Shown: in pieces, positions 16,470-25,020 of the stretch | How the letters are laid out: every line of letters begins with the position of its first letter | How positions within the stretch are numbered: the stretch's first letter is position 1 | Source: Xiheicaenibacterium sp046351325 | Lineage (GTDB): Bacteria; Myxococcota_A; Polyangia; Polyangiales; Polyangiaceae | Assembly (NCBI GenBank): GCA_046351325.1 | Contig: JAXLYR010000012.1 | Location: 1-64,000, forward strand | Reading direction: 5' to 3' | DNA: 64,000 bases | Program-made: the position numbers and the translations under genes | The notes under the pieces: model-generated | What the model was told of the DNA's origin: nothing | The model's input: the letters and a program-made list of their open reading frames with translations, nothing else | The model's database searches: none

Positions 16470-16955
16470 ATGCTGGATGTCCTGATAATTTGGTTGCTTG
16501 CGCGCTCACGGGGTCGAATCGCCGAGGAGCGCGGCCACCCGCGCAGCGCGGGGTATGTGCCGACAGTCCTGTACGGCCTGGGGTTTGAGATTCCCTGCGG
16601 GTTCGCGGGCTACCTGTATGGTGGAGAGACGTATCTGCTTATTTTCGGAGCGATGGGGCTGGGTATTGGATTGACGCTCGCCGTCAGGCGGGTCGACAGG
16701 CTGCCAGTCGTACCCCGCTCGGAGGAGGAGAGTCCGGAGCAGACAGCGGGGCACGACTGCGCGCAGTGCGGTGAGAAGATCGTCGTGGAGGCGGATGGTC
16801 GCTACTGTGCAGACTGCAACTGCACAGTCCACCGGTCGTGCCGGAGCGCGCACCGAAAGCGCAGGCACAAGATGAGGCGGACGGGGAGGGCGCGGGGCTC
16901 GATGGCGGTCGACGGGAGCGCCGCCGCGGCCGCTCCGCCTCCCCAAGTGCAATAG
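16470..16955 (+). CDS. Small membrane protein with C-terminal zinc-ribbon-like domain
   Basis: 161 aa. The ATG at 16470 has GGAGAGG eight bases upstream; an earlier in-frame GTG at 16461 lies too close to that site. Two hydrophobic segments flank residues 20-75 (YVPTVLYGLGFEIPCGFAGY and LLIFGAMGLGIGLTLAV). After a linker comes a Cys/His cluster (CAQCGEKIVVEADGRYCADC, then VHRSCRSAH) that could bind two zincs, RING or ribbon style. The tail is basic, then Ala/Pro. It follows the DUF1565 lipoprotein closely and may be co-transcribed. The function is unknown. Confidence 0.7.
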   Translation: MLDVLIIWLLARSRGRIAEERGHPRSAGYVPTVLYGLGFEIPCGFAGYLYGGETYLLIFGAMGLGIGLTLAVRRVDRLPVVPRSEEESPEQTAGHDCAQCGEKIVVEADGRYCADCNCTVHRSCRSAHRKRRHKMRRTGRARGSMAVDGSAAAAAPPPQVQ

Positions 16956-17011
16956 CCATAACGTCGTACAAGGAACCAGGACGACAAAACGCAACAGCGG
17001 GCGAGGCGTGT

Positions 17012-17144
17012 CCCCCCCATCGCGTGCCGCGAAGCTGCGGTTTTGCGTGGGTGCTCGTGAGAGTAGACTCCTCCCTGGCCCCTATGTGCCTCTCGAGTCG
17101 ACCCCACGCGAAACCGCAGCGAAGCGCCACCCGATATGGGGGGG
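17012..17144. repeat. Large imperfect inverted repeat (MITE-like or hairpin element)
   Basis: The left arm from 17012 (CCCCCCCAT, then AGCTGCGGTTTTGCGTGGG) matches the reverse complement of the right arm ending near 17144 (AT followed by GGGGGGG, with CCCACGCGAAACCGCAGCG inside). Each arm is about 50 bp with several mismatches, around a spacer of about 30 bp. It encodes nothing. It lies in the gap before the PhnD-like gene. It may be a miniature inverted-repeat element or an unusually long hairpin. Confidence 0.65.
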
Positions 17145-17184
17145 AAGCGGCTGTGCGCAGCACAGACGAGGGGGGGCCTCCCTG

Positions 17185-17955
17185 ATGCCCCTCGTCGTCT
17201 TGCCTCCGTCGCTCGGTGGTCCCAAGGCCGCGGCTCGCGCCGAGCAGCTGCGCACGGTGGTCTCGCGGGAGCTCGGGCTCGAGTGTGAGGTCGCGGTCGC
17301 GGAGACCTACGGGGAGCTCCGCGGCTCGATCGAAGCGGGTGACGCTTGGCTCGCGTGGACGCCCGCGGCCGTCTGCGCGGAGCTCTTGCGTGTGAGGGCC
17401 GTGTTCACCGTCGTTCGCGAGGGGCGGCGCAGCTATCGGTCGGCGCTCGTCGGTCGTCGCGGCGCGCACCTGGCCGACGCGCGGCGCGCGGCGTGGGTCG
17501 ATCCGCTCTCGGCGGGTGGTTATTTGCTGGTCGACGCGATGCTTCGCGCGAGGGGCGTCGAGCCTGCGGCGGTGTTCGAGTCCCAGGTCTTCGTCGGGTC
17601 GCACCGCGCAGTCCTCGAGGCGATCCTCGACGGGACCGCGGACGTCGGCGCGGTGAGCGTGCACGGTGACGGGGACGCGGCGGTGGCGCGGTCGCTCGCT
17701 TGGTACGTCGGGCCGCTCGGGCGAGAGCTCGACGCGTTGATGGTGAGCTCCCCGTGTCCGAACGACGCGATCGTGGTCACGTCGCGTGCGTCCGACGCGT
17801 TCCACGACCTCGTGGTGGAGCGCTTCGTCGCGAGGCGAGCGAGCGCGATCTTTCCGATCCTCGAGGCCGAGCGCCTCGAGCCCGCGCAGCTCTCCGAGTA
17901 CGCGGCCGCGTTCAAGGCGCTGCCTCGCAAGACCTCGCGGCCGCCGCCTCGCTGA
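17185..17955 (+). CDS. PhnD-like phosphonate/phosphate-type substrate-binding protein
   Basis: 256 aa from the ATG at 17185 (MPLVVLPPSLGG). The fold signature is that of the PhnD/periplasmic-binding type II family: an initial strand, a helix ending ELGLECEVAVAETYGELR, a VDPLSAGGYLLVDAML ligand-loop stretch and AILDGTADVGAVSVHGD. There is no signal peptide, so it would act in the cytoplasm or as a sensor-like binding domain rather than as a classical transporter subunit. No permease or ATPase gene is adjacent. The ligand cannot be predicted. Confidence 0.75.
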   Translation: MPLVVLPPSLGGPKAAARAEQLRTVVSRELGLECEVAVAETYGELRGSIEAGDAWLAWTPAAVCAELLRVRAVFTVVREGRRSYRSALVGRRGAHLADARRAAWVDPLSAGGYLLVDAMLRARGVEPAAVFESQVFVGSHRAVLEAILDGTADVGAVSVHGDGDAAVARSLAWYVGPLGRELDALMVSSPCPNDAIVVTSRASDAFHDLVVERFVARRASAIFPILEAERLEPAQLSEYAAAFKALPRKTSRPPPR

Positions 17956-18051
17956 GGAGCGCACCTCACGAAGCGCTTCACGAAGTGCGCTCGCGTGCGC
18001 TCGAGCATTGAAAATCGGCAGCTTATTTCACGCGTGAGGCTGCCTCGGCGT

Positions 18052-18864
18052 ATGAGCCAAATCGTGGTGACGATAGCCCCGACGGCGCCCACGAGCGCTT
18101 CTTCCTCTCGCCCTGCACGTGGTTGGATCCTCGCGGTCCTCTCGGGTGCGCTCCTCCTCGCCGGCTGCTCCAAGAAGCCGAAGGACGATCGCGCCGGTGA
18201 GCCGCCGCCGCTCGTGCAAGCCGCCGAGCAGAAGCCCGCAGCGCAGCCGACGCAGACGCCCGCACCGGCCCCCGCGCCCGCGCCGACCGAGAAGGCCGCG
18301 GCGACCGAGAAGGCCGACGGCGGTGAGCTCGTCGCGGGTGGCGAGGAGATGCAGGAGCAGGGTGACACCGAGGCTGCATCCGACGACACCGCGGACAAAC
18401 ACGAGAAGAAAAAGAAGACAGCGTCCAAGAAAAAGTCGAAGACGAAGAAGTGCGTCCGCGCCCGCTCGTCGAGCTCCGAGTCGGTGGAGTCCGCGAAGAG
18501 CAAGACGGCGACGAGCAAGGCCGTCACCGAGGGCGACCTCGTCCTCAAGCGGATCCAGTTCGCGTCGAAGATCTCGGAGCGCGAGCCCGTCGAACCCGAA
18601 GAGACCTTCTCGCGCGCCGAGATCGACAAGCTCTACGCGTTCGTCGAGCTGTCGAACAAGTCGAAGCAGAAGACGAAGGTCATCGTGCTCTTCATCCCGC
18701 CGCAGGGACAGGCGACGAAGGTCACGCTCAACGTCGGGGACAAGCCGCGTTGGCGCACGTGGGCCCTGCGCAAGGCGCCGAAGGCCGTCGGGACGTGGAA
18801 GGTCGTCGTGAAGGACGAGAGCGGCCGCGAGCTCGGGCATCGAACCTTCGAGGTCACGGAGTAG
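18052..18864 (+). CDS. Lipoprotein with DUF2914 domain
   Basis: 270 aa. The N-terminus carries a lipoprotein signal (WILAVLSGALLLAGC). Next come a Pro/Ala/Glu/Lys-rich spacer of about 110 residues, including a Lys-rich patch (EKKKKTASKKKSKTKK), and a C-terminal DUF2914 beta-sandwich (about 165-268; LYAFVELSNKSKQ, WRTWALRKAPKAVGTWKVVV, GRELGHRTFEV). DUF2914 occurs in envelope proteins of unknown function. The next gene starts 3 bases after its stop, so the two are probably co-transcribed. Confidence 0.8.
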   Translation: MSQIVVTIAPTAPTSASSSRPARGWILAVLSGALLLAGCSKKPKDDRAGEPPPLVQAAEQKPAAQPTQTPAPAPAPAPTEKAAATEKADGGELVAGGEEMQEQGDTEAASDDTADKHEKKKKTASKKKSKTKKCVRARSSSSESVESAKSKTATSKAVTEGDLVLKRIQFASKISEREPVEPEETFSRAEIDKLYAFVELSNKSKQKTKVIVLFIPPQGQATKVTLNVGDKPRWRTWALRKAPKAVGTWKVVVKDESGRELGHRTFEVTE

Positions 18865-18867
18865 CCC

Positions 18868-19539
18868 ATGGCGCTGCCCAAGCTCCGACACGTCGCGATC
18901 ATCGTCTCGAGTGGAATGATCGTCGGCCTCACCGCTCAGCCTGCGCCCGTCCAAGCGGCGCGGATGGACGCGGGTGATCAACCCAAAGCGCACGCCGACG
19001 ATCTCGAGACTTGCGACGGCGATCACGACGAGCACGACGACACGCTCGTGCCGCAGAAGCGTGGCAAATTCGAGGCGCTCGAGAACGTGACGCTGTCGAA
19101 CAAGGTCGTCGAGAAGCTCAACGCCATCGCGCACGAGTTCAGCAAGAAGACGGGGAAGACCTTCGTCGTGACGAGCGGGACGCGCGCGGCCGCCGAGCAG
19201 GCCGGGCTCATCTACGAGAAGCTCGAGGCCGGTGAGGACCTGCTGAAGCTCTACAAAGACAAGACGGCCGCGGGCGAGCTCATCCGCGCGTACGAGAGCG
19301 GCCGCCGCGGCAAGAAGTCGAAGTCCGAGATCGTCTCGGACATCGCCGCGACGATCCGCGCCCAGATGAAGCGTGGTGTGTTCATCTCGGCGCACCTCAA
19401 GGCCGGTGCGGCCGACGTGCGGAGCTCGAGCATGAGCGCGACCGAGAAGCGCGCCTTCATGGAGAGCGTCGTCGGCGCGGGCGGCGTGTCCCTCCTCATG
19501 GAGGCGACGCCGCCGCACTTTCACCTGCAGCTCGATTGA
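18868..19539 (+). CDS. Exported M15-like (D,D-peptidase fold) protein
   Basis: 223 aa with a Sec signal peptide (VAIIVSSGMIVGLTAQPAPVQA). The C-terminal half shows a peptidase M15-type metal site: SAHLKAGAADVR (His and Asp ligands, about residues 174-185) and PPHFHLQLD (HxH, about 217-220), in the usual order and at about the usual spacing. The middle segment (EKLNAIAHEFSKKTGKTFVV, then TSGTR) fits the family's entry strand. Members cleave cell-wall peptides or bind the wall. It is co-directional with and 3 bp behind the DUF2914 lipoprotein, suggesting a shared envelope role. Activity is plausible but unproven. Confidence 0.65.
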   Translation: MALPKLRHVAIIVSSGMIVGLTAQPAPVQAARMDAGDQPKAHADDLETCDGDHDEHDDTLVPQKRGKFEALENVTLSNKVVEKLNAIAHEFSKKTGKTFVVTSGTRAAAEQAGLIYEKLEAGEDLLKLYKDKTAAGELIRAYESGRRGKKSKSEIVSDIAATIRAQMKRGVFISAHLKAGAADVRSSSMSATEKRAFMESVVGAGGVSLLMEATPPHFHLQLD

Positions 19540-19549
19540 GGGTCGGGGG

Positions 19550-20563
19550 CTAGACCTTGCTGCGCGCTCCGCGCAGCTTGTCGGCGCTCACGTCCACGAC
19601 GAGCACGTCGCCTTCGGCGATCTGGTCGAAGCCGCGCGGGCGACAATGGTTTGCCCCCCCAAGCTTTTGGACCGAGACGACGCGCCCGTCGATGAGGTCT
19701 TCGAAGTCGGCGACGCTGCGCCCCGCGCTGCGCGAGCCGGCGGTGAGGTTCGCGATGACGCGCAGCTGGCCCGCGAGCTCGTAGACGCTGCGGATGTCGT
19801 CTTCGGTCGCTTGGAGCGCGACGAGCGGCGCCGCGAGGGCGCTCGTCGAGAAGGTCTGATCGAGATCGAGCGCGCCACCGACCTTGGTCGCGAGCCGCTG
19901 ATCGAACATGCGCATGACGACACGGATCGCAGGGTTCATGCGCTTCGAGTCGAGCGCGACCTCGAGGTTCGCGAGGTCGTCGTTCGTCGCGCAAACGACC
20001 GCGCGCGCCCGCGTGATGCCGGCCTCGACGAGGATCTCGTCGCGGCGCGCGTCGCCCATGAGCACGGTCACGTCCTCGCCGCGGATGAGCTCGGCGAAGC
20101 TGTCCTTCGAGCGCTCGATGGCGACGACGGGTTGGCCGAGCGCGCGCAGCGACTCGACGACGCGGTAGCCGACGTGGCCGAGCCCGCAAACGACGACGTG
20201 GTCCTTCATGCTGTCGATCCGAATCCGGGTGAAGAGGGCGCGGCGCTCGGTCGCGTCGAAGAGCGAGGAGCCGACCTTCGCCAGGCCCTCGGCGAGCATG
20301 ACGACGCCCACGATGGGCGTCACCCAGAAGAGAGCGCGCGCGATGGGAGCGCTCGGAAGCCTGTCGTAAGGCTGAAACATGAGCTGCATGAAGACGGCGT
20401 AGAGCTCGTCTCCGAGCGCTGGCGTGTGCTCACCGACGCGGATCATGTCCCAGCGCACGATGAGCGCCGCGATGAACACGTAGACGGCGAGGATCGCCAC
20501 GGGAGGCGCGAGCCTGCGCGCGAAATGGCCGAGAACCGCGACGCGAAAGCGCAAGCCCTTCAA
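19550..20563 (-). CDS. Two-TM channel-like protein with TrkA-N/RCK domain
   Basis: About 337 aa, probably from a TTG at 20563, two bases after the stop of the upstream gene. Two membrane helices (PVAILAVYVFIAALIVRW and ARALFWVTPIVGVVMLAEG) flank a pore-loop region. A Rossmann RCK domain follows (DHVVVCGLGHVGYRVVESL, with the GxGxxG nucleotide loop), then a TrkA-C-like end. The loop (VFMQLMFQPYDRLPSAP) has no TVGYG potassium filter, so ion selectivity, or even conduction, is uncertain. It follows the DUF3108 lipoprotein gene and looks translationally coupled to it. Confidence 0.8.
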   Translation of the reverse strand: MKGLRFRVAVLGHFARRLAPPVAILAVYVFIAALIVRWDMIRVGEHTPALGDELYAVFMQLMFQPYDRLPSAPIARALFWVTPIVGVVMLAEGLAKVGSSLFDATERRALFTRIRIDSMKDHVVVCGLGHVGYRVVESLRALGQPVVAIERSKDSFAELIRGEDVTVLMGDARRDEILVEAGITRARAVVCATNDDLANLEVALDSKRMNPAIRVVMRMFDQRLATKVGGALDLDQTFSTSALAAPLVALQATEDDIRSVYELAGQLRVIANLTAGSRSAGRSVADFEDLIDGRVVSVQKLGGANHCRPRGFDQIAEGDVLVVDVSADKLRGARSKV

Positions 20564-20565
20564 GG

Positions 20566-21696
20566 TCAGCGCGGAGCTTCCGCGGGGGGCACCCGCTTTT
20601 TGCGGAGCCGATCGATGACCCCGCCGTTGGGATCGTCTTTGAACTCGGGCTTCGCGGGCTCGGGTGTTGGGGTCTTCGGCGGCTGCTGAGGGGTCGGCTG
20701 CCCTGGGTTCGGGCGGCGCTCGGTCTTGCGGGGCGAGCGAGCCTTCTCGAGCGAGGACTTGTCGACGCGCTTCGCGCAGGGCTCGGGAGGGCCGCTCGGG
20801 ATGGTGACGACCTTCGCGCTGGTGACGTCGATGGTGAGCGTCGCGAGCTCGGTCTCGACCTCGATGCGGAGGGGGCGCCTCGCGTCGTCGTTCGTGAACC
20901 AGAGGGTGAAGGGCTTCGGCACGTAGCGCGGCAGCGGCTTCAGCGTGCGATCCTCGAGGCGCGTCGCGACCCCGTCGATGCGGATCGCGGAGTAGGTCGT
21001 GGTGCCCATGCGCAGGTCCTCGACGCCGCTCATCACGACGTCCGTCCGCAAGAGGTGGCGGCCCATCAGCACGTACGCGAAGCCGTGCATGCCCTCGGCG
21101 GCGTCCCAGCGACGCAGGTAACCGAGGAGCGAGTGCCCGTCGTGAGGCGTCTGATCGGTCTTGAGCGACGTCCGCTTGTAGGAGTCGGTTCCCTTCTTTT
21201 TGTCCTCGATTTCGACGTCGTAGCGGGTCTGGTGGAGGCGGTATTTGCCCGGCCCGTAGTCGAGCTCGGCGACGCTGCGTTTGTCGTCGAGCGTGATGTC
21301 CCAGTGGGCCTCGAGCGGGACGCTCGTCGCGGCGTCGACGAGCGCGAAGGTCTCGGCGCTGCCGCTCGACACGAAGGAGAGCAGCCCGCCGAGCTCGCCG
21401 GAGCCCGTGAGGGGCAGCGCGAGCTTGCCGTCCGCGAGGCACTTCTTGCCGACCTCGAGGTGCGCTTTGCCGGCTGCGACGCCCTCGACGTAGACCTCGG
21501 CGTCGAAGACCTCACCCTCGCGGAAGCTCTCCCCCGACGTCACGACGGCGGTCGCGCCCTCCATGTCGCCGGGCTCGATCGTCGGGTCGAGCGGCATCGG
21601 GAAGAAGAACTGACAGCCAGCGACGAGCGGCGCGAGGACCAGGGCACCGACCGTGCGAAGTGAAGTACGCAAGAGGGCGGGGGAAGCGCGAAGCAT
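20566..21696 (-). CDS. DUF3108 lipoprotein
   Basis: 376 aa from an ATG with GAGGAG five bases upstream; an earlier ATG at 21708 is less well placed. The signal ends LVLAPLVAGC. The body matches the DUF3108 beta fold: FDAEVYVEGVAAGKAHLEV near the start, then DYGPGKYRLHQTRYDVEIE, and RYVPKPFTLWFTNDDARRPL near the end of the domain. The C-terminal 60 residues are Pro/Lys-rich and disordered. DUF3108 proteins are envelope proteins of unknown function. The stop is two bases before the channel gene start. Confidence 0.8.
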   Translation of the reverse strand: MLRASPALLRTSLRTVGALVLAPLVAGCQFFFPMPLDPTIEPGDMEGATAVVTSGESFREGEVFDAEVYVEGVAAGKAHLEVGKKCLADGKLALPLTGSGELGGLLSFVSSGSAETFALVDAATSVPLEAHWDITLDDKRSVAELDYGPGKYRLHQTRYDVEIEDKKKGTDSYKRTSLKTDQTPHDGHSLLGYLRRWDAAEGMHGFAYVLMGRHLLRTDVVMSGVEDLRMGTTTYSAIRIDGVATRLEDRTLKPLPRYVPKPFTLWFTNDDARRPLRIEVETELATLTIDVTSAKVVTIPSGPPEPCAKRVDKSSLEKARSPRKTERRPNPGQPTPQQPPKTPTPEPAKPEFKDDPNGGVIDRLRKKRVPPAEAPR

Positions 21697-21747
21697 GGAT
21701 CTCCTCAATGCCCCGGCCTTTGTAGCGCTCGGCCGGCGCTCGCCCCG

Positions 21748-22479
21748 TTAGACGGAGCGCTTCGCTTTTGGAATGTGCTCGCAGTCGTTGAAGGCACGGA
21801 GGCTGAAAATGTAGCCCGGACCGAGCGGGATCGCCTTAAGCCTGAGAATCCCCGCGTGACTGAGCGTGAAGCGCTCCCACTCCCAGGGGACGCAAGCGAC
21901 GCCGAGGAGCACGGTCATGGCGACGGTGTTCGTGCCGCCGTGGCCGAAGACGACGATGCGCTCGCGCGCGTCGTGTCGAACGTCGAAGAGCGGCTGGTGC
22001 TCGGCGCGCGCGACGCACGCTGGGCAGTCGGGGTTCTCGCTCACGGCGTGCGCCTTGAGGCGGCGGATCCCTCGAGCCTCGAGCAAGGAATCCACGGCCG
22101 CGCGGACTCGTTGCGAGAACGCTGTGAAAGCCTCGCCGCCAGGCAGGCCGTCCCACCACTCGTGCGGGTTGCGCTTGCGGGCCTCGCGGAACTTCTCGAT
22201 GTACTGCTGCGGCGTGAGGCCGCTCCAATCGGGCAAGCGCAGCTCGACGAGGTCGTCGACGACCTGCGGAGTGACGCCGATCGCGCGCGCCAGCGGCGCT
22301 GCGGTCTCACGCGCACGCCGGGCCGGCGAGGTCACGATCTCGGTCGCGCCGCGCGCCGCGATGCGCGCGCCGACGAGCTCGGCCTGCTCGCGTCCGAGCT
22401 CGGTCAGCGTCGGATCGAGCTCGGGGTTGTCGTCGACGATCCACGCCGGCTGACCGTGCCGCACGAACAGGATCTCCAC
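21748..22479 (-). CDS. Histidine phosphatase superfamily (phosphoglycerate-mutase-like) protein
   Basis: 243 aa from a GTG at 22479 (VEILFVRHGQP). The catalytic RHG is at the N-terminus (LFVRHGQPAW), the Arg pocket is TSPARRARETAAPLA, and the second His lies in VVFGHGGTNTVAM. An inserted segment with a CPACVARAEH cysteine pair is unusual for the family. Such enzymes remove phosphate from small molecules or proteins through a phosphohistidine; the substrate is unknown. It is divergent from the glutaredoxin-like gene 30 bp away. Confidence 0.85.
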   Translation of the reverse strand: MEILFVRHGQPAWIVDDNPELDPTLTELGREQAELVGARIAARGATEIVTSPARRARETAAPLARAIGVTPQVVDDLVELRLPDWSGLTPQQYIEKFREARKRNPHEWWDGLPGGEAFTAFSQRVRAAVDSLLEARGIRRLKAHAVSENPDCPACVARAEHQPLFDVRHDARERIVVFGHGGTNTVAMTVLLGVACVPWEWERFTLSHAGILRLKAIPLGPGYIFSLRAFNDCEHIPKAKRSV

Positions 22480-22509
22480 GACGGCGTCCCATAGTAGGTT
22501 CGCCCAGCC

Positions 22510-22935
22510 ATGTCCAAGCTCGACTGGATCGACGTCGTCGATCGCGCGCTCGATCGCACAGACCGCATGCTCGACCGCTTTCGCAAGAAGCCACGCAAGC
22601 GCCTCGAGGTGATCCCGACGCCACGCATGCCGTCGAACCCGTTCGAGACGCGCGCCGCGGCTCCGCCCGTCGAGGCGCCCAAAGTGGCACCGCTCGGCGA
22701 TCCGTCGCTCCCCGCGCAGGTCTACGGACGCCGCACCTGCGACCGCACGGCGCGCGCGATCCAAATCCTGCGAACGAGGTCGATCACGGCGCGCATGATC
22801 GACCTCGACGATCCGGAGAACCGAGACCTCGAGAAGCGCCTCATCCAGGAGACCAAGCGCTACGAGACGCCGTTCATCTACTTCGAGGGCAAGTTCGTCG
22901 GCAGCCTCGAGGCGCTCGGCTCCGCTCCGGGCTGA
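22510..22935 (+). CDS. Glutaredoxin-like protein with a single active-site cysteine
   Basis: 141 aa. The first 65 residues are a charged, Pro-rich extension. Residues about 70-138 form a glutaredoxin fold: VYGRRTCDRTARAIQILRT at the active site, a central YETPFIYF with the cis-Pro, and GKFVGSLEAL as the GSH-binding turn. The active site is CDRT rather than CPYC or CGFS, so it would be monothiol. It may handle glutathione mixed disulfides or act as a redox adaptor. It is followed by a convergent peroxiredoxin gene. Confidence 0.75.
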   Translation: MSKLDWIDVVDRALDRTDRMLDRFRKKPRKRLEVIPTPRMPSNPFETRAAAPPVEAPKVAPLGDPSLPAQVYGRRTCDRTARAIQILRTRSITARMIDLDDPENRDLEKRLIQETKRYETPFIYFEGKFVGSLEALGSAPG

Positions 22936-22957
22936 GCGAGCGCGCTGTCAGGCTCTC

Positions 22958-23428
22958 TCAGGCGGCGCTCGAGACGGCTGCTTTCACTTCGTCATAGTTG
23001 GGCTCGACGCCGGGGTTCGGGCCGACCCACGCGTAAGCGACCTTGCCGGTGGTATCGACCACGAAGACGGCGCGCTTCGACGCGGTGTAGCCGGGCATCC
23101 CCGCGAAGTCGTCGAGCGCGATGCCGTAGGCGCGAACGGTCTCGCGCGTGTAGTCGCTGAGCACGGGGAACTCGAGCTTGTTCTTCTCCACGAAGGCGGC
23201 GTTCGAGAACGGCGCGTCGACGGAGATCCCGAGCACGGTCGCGTTCATGCCGTTGAGGGCCGCGAGCGAGTCGCGGAAGGTGCAGAGCTCCTTCTCGCAG
23301 ACGCTGGTGAAGGCCGCGGGGAAGAAGGCGAGCACGACCTTCTTGCCCTTGAGGCTCGAGAGGCTCGTCTTCTCACGCTTGTGGCTGAAGAGGGTGAACT
23401 CCGCTGCGGTGTCGCCGACCTGGATCAT
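22958..23428 (-). CDS. Peroxiredoxin (BCP/AhpE type)
   Basis: 156 aa from an ATG with GGAGG five bases upstream. It has the AhpC-TSA fold (MIQVGDTAAEFTLF, then LKGKKVVLAFFPAAF). The peroxidatic cysteine is Cys44 in AAFTSVCEKELC and Cys49 could be the resolving partner, as in atypical two-Cys BCP enzymes. It reduces peroxides in the cytoplasm using thioredoxin- or glutaredoxin-type donors. The glutaredoxin-like gene next door is a possible partner by proximity only. Confidence 0.92.
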   Translation of the reverse strand: MIQVGDTAAEFTLFSHKREKTSLSSLKGKKVVLAFFPAAFTSVCEKELCTFRDSLAALNGMNATVLGISVDAPFSNAAFVEKNKLEFPVLSDYTRETVRAYGIALDDFAGMPGYTASKRAVFVVDTTGKVAYAWVGPNPGVEPNYDEVKAAVSSAA

Positions 23429-23512
23429 TCGGACCTCCTGAGGGGAAACTCCCTCGTCGAGAAGCGAACTAGGTCGCCCCGCGCGCAGGCTCAAGCCCGA
23501 AGAGCGAAAGCC

Positions 23513-24100
23513 CTATTTGCGGAGCCACCGACCGAGCGCGTCGAGCATGGTTCGCTCGCCCTCGGAGAGGTGGACGCGCTGCCGCCCGCGCAGCGTCTCG
23601 GCCTCGGCGGCCGCGTGCTCGCGGCGCCACTCGGCCTGGAGGCGCTGCTTCTCGTCGCTCGCTTCGCGCACCTTGTCGCGTCGCGCGCGCGCGACGTCGC
23701 CGCGCTCGACGAGCGCGATGACAGCGTTGACCTCGCCAGCGTCGAACCAGACGCCGTCCGACTTGCAGACGTCCACGACGATGCCGCTCCCTCGCACGAA
23801 GTCCGTGCGGTTCATGAGCTGGCTGCAGCGCGGGCATTTCAGGTAGTGGACCGCGCCGCTCTCGGGGGTTCGCGGGCGCTCGGGGAACGCGACGCGGAGC
23901 GCGTGACCCTCGGGGCTCTCGAGCTTCGCGAGGACGTCGTTGCCCACGAAGACCCCGCCACACGCGGCGCAGTCGAGGACGAGCGCGCCCTCGACGGCGA
24001 GCTCACGCAGCGCGCCGGTGCAGCGCGGGCAGACGAGGCCGCGCTCTCCCTCGCGATAGGGGCCGTCGTGCTTGGTGGGTCGCGTCGCGTCCGAGCTCAA
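23513..24100 (-). CDS. zf-TFIIB-type zinc-ribbon protein
   Basis: About 195 aa if started at the TTG at 24100, which overlaps the stop of the upstream gene as TTGA. It has two treble-Cys modules: CPRCTGALRELAVEGALVLD followed by CAACGGVFV, and CPRCSQLMNRTDFVRGSGIV followed by DVCKSDGVWFDAGE, the latter matching the zf-TFIIB consensus. A charged helix (ASDEKQRLQAEWRREHAAAE) follows. Proteins of this type are common and uncharacterised in bacteria. The start is uncertain because no ATG or GTG lies in a suitable place. Confidence 0.75.
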   Translation of the reverse strand: MSSDATRPTKHDGPYREGERGLVCPRCTGALRELAVEGALVLDCAACGGVFVGNDVLAKLESPEGHALRVAFPERPRTPESGAVHYLKCPRCSQLMNRTDFVRGSGIVVDVCKSDGVWFDAGEVNAVIALVERGDVARARRDKVREASDEKQRLQAEWRREHAAAEAETLRGRQRVHLSEGERTMLDALGRWLRK

Positions 24101-25020
24101 GGCATCGGCCCACGATCCCAATCGGGCACGCGAGGCAGACACTCCGGCAGCGGGCGCTTCGCGAGGTAGTCGGCCGCGGCCTTCTTGAGCTCCGGGATCG
24201 TCGTTACAACTTTGAAATCGAGCCCGTCGATGAACTCGGCCGTGTGCGCGACGAGGTCGGCGCCGCAGCTCTCGGCGAGCGGTGTCATGAGCGTCTGCTT
24301 GGCGTCGACGACGCTCTTCCACGCCGAGTCGGGGCCTGTCTTCACGGAGGCCTCGAGCGGCTCTTTGCCGAACTCGGGGTTTCGCTGGCGCAGCTCCGCG
24401 ACCTTCACGACGCCGTCGACGGTCATGAGATCGAGCATGTCGATGTCGTAGAGAGTTTGGGCCTCGGGGGTCGAGGGCCTCGGGAATTTGCGATCGCAGA
24501 ACTTCGACATGAAGCGCCGCGCGAAGAAGCGCAGGTTGAAGCCGCAAGGCCCCATGTGCTCGAGGACTGCCTGCGAGGCGCGCTCGGTGAAGGACTCCGA
24601 CTTGCCGATCTTGGTGAGGACGTCGCGCGCGAGCTCCGAGCCCTGCTCGCCGTGCGTGCAGAACCGCTCCTTCGGCTCGCCCTTGCCGTCCTCTTTGGTC
24701 GCGTCGTGGAGGAGCGCCGCGGCGCGCACGATGTCCACGTCGGCGCCGGCCGCGCGCGCGAAGGGCGGCGCGTAGTAGTAGAGCCTGCGGCTGTGCAGGT
24801 GGTTCGGCCCGCCGGCGACCACGTGCTCGAGAAGGGCCGCGTAGATCGCGCGCGTCTCCTTCGGTGTGAGCGGCTCGGGGTTCGGGCGCGCGGGGCGCCC
24901 GCAGAGCGCGAGCGTCAGCAAGATCAGGAGCAGCGCGAGGAACCCACCAACCGCGCGAGGCTTGTGCAGGAGGGCTCGCGCGAAGAAGCCCGCGAGACGT
25001 AGGCGTCGAGTCGGTCGCAC
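24097..25020 (-). CDS. Membrane-anchored HD-domain hydrolase-like protein
   Basis: 307 aa from a GTG at 25020. One N-terminal membrane helix (VGGFLALLLILLTLALC) precedes an HD metal-phosphohydrolase domain: NHLHSRRLYYYAP (first His, about residue 70), AALLHDATKEDG (HD pair, about 100) and later DMLDLMTVDGV (Asp). HD proteins of this size cleave phosphoesters such as nucleotides. The substrate is unknown. Its 5' end is overlapped by the 3' end of the aminotransferase reading frame as it stands, which probably reflects a frameshift there. Confidence 0.75.
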   Translation of the reverse strand: MRPTRRLRLAGFFARALLHKPRAVGGFLALLLILLTLALCGRPARPNPEPLTPKETRAIYAALLEHVVAGGPNHLHSRRLYYYAPPFARAAGADVDIVRAAALLHDATKEDGKGEPKERFCTHGEQGSELARDVLTKIGKSESFTERASQAVLEHMGPCGFNLRFFARRFMSKFCDRKFPRPSTPEAQTLYDIDMLDLMTVDGVVKVAELRQRNPEFGKEPLEASVKTGPDSAWKSVVDAKQTLMTPLAESCGADLVAHTAEFIDGLDFKVVTTIPELKKAAADYLAKRPLPECLPRVPDWDRGPMP

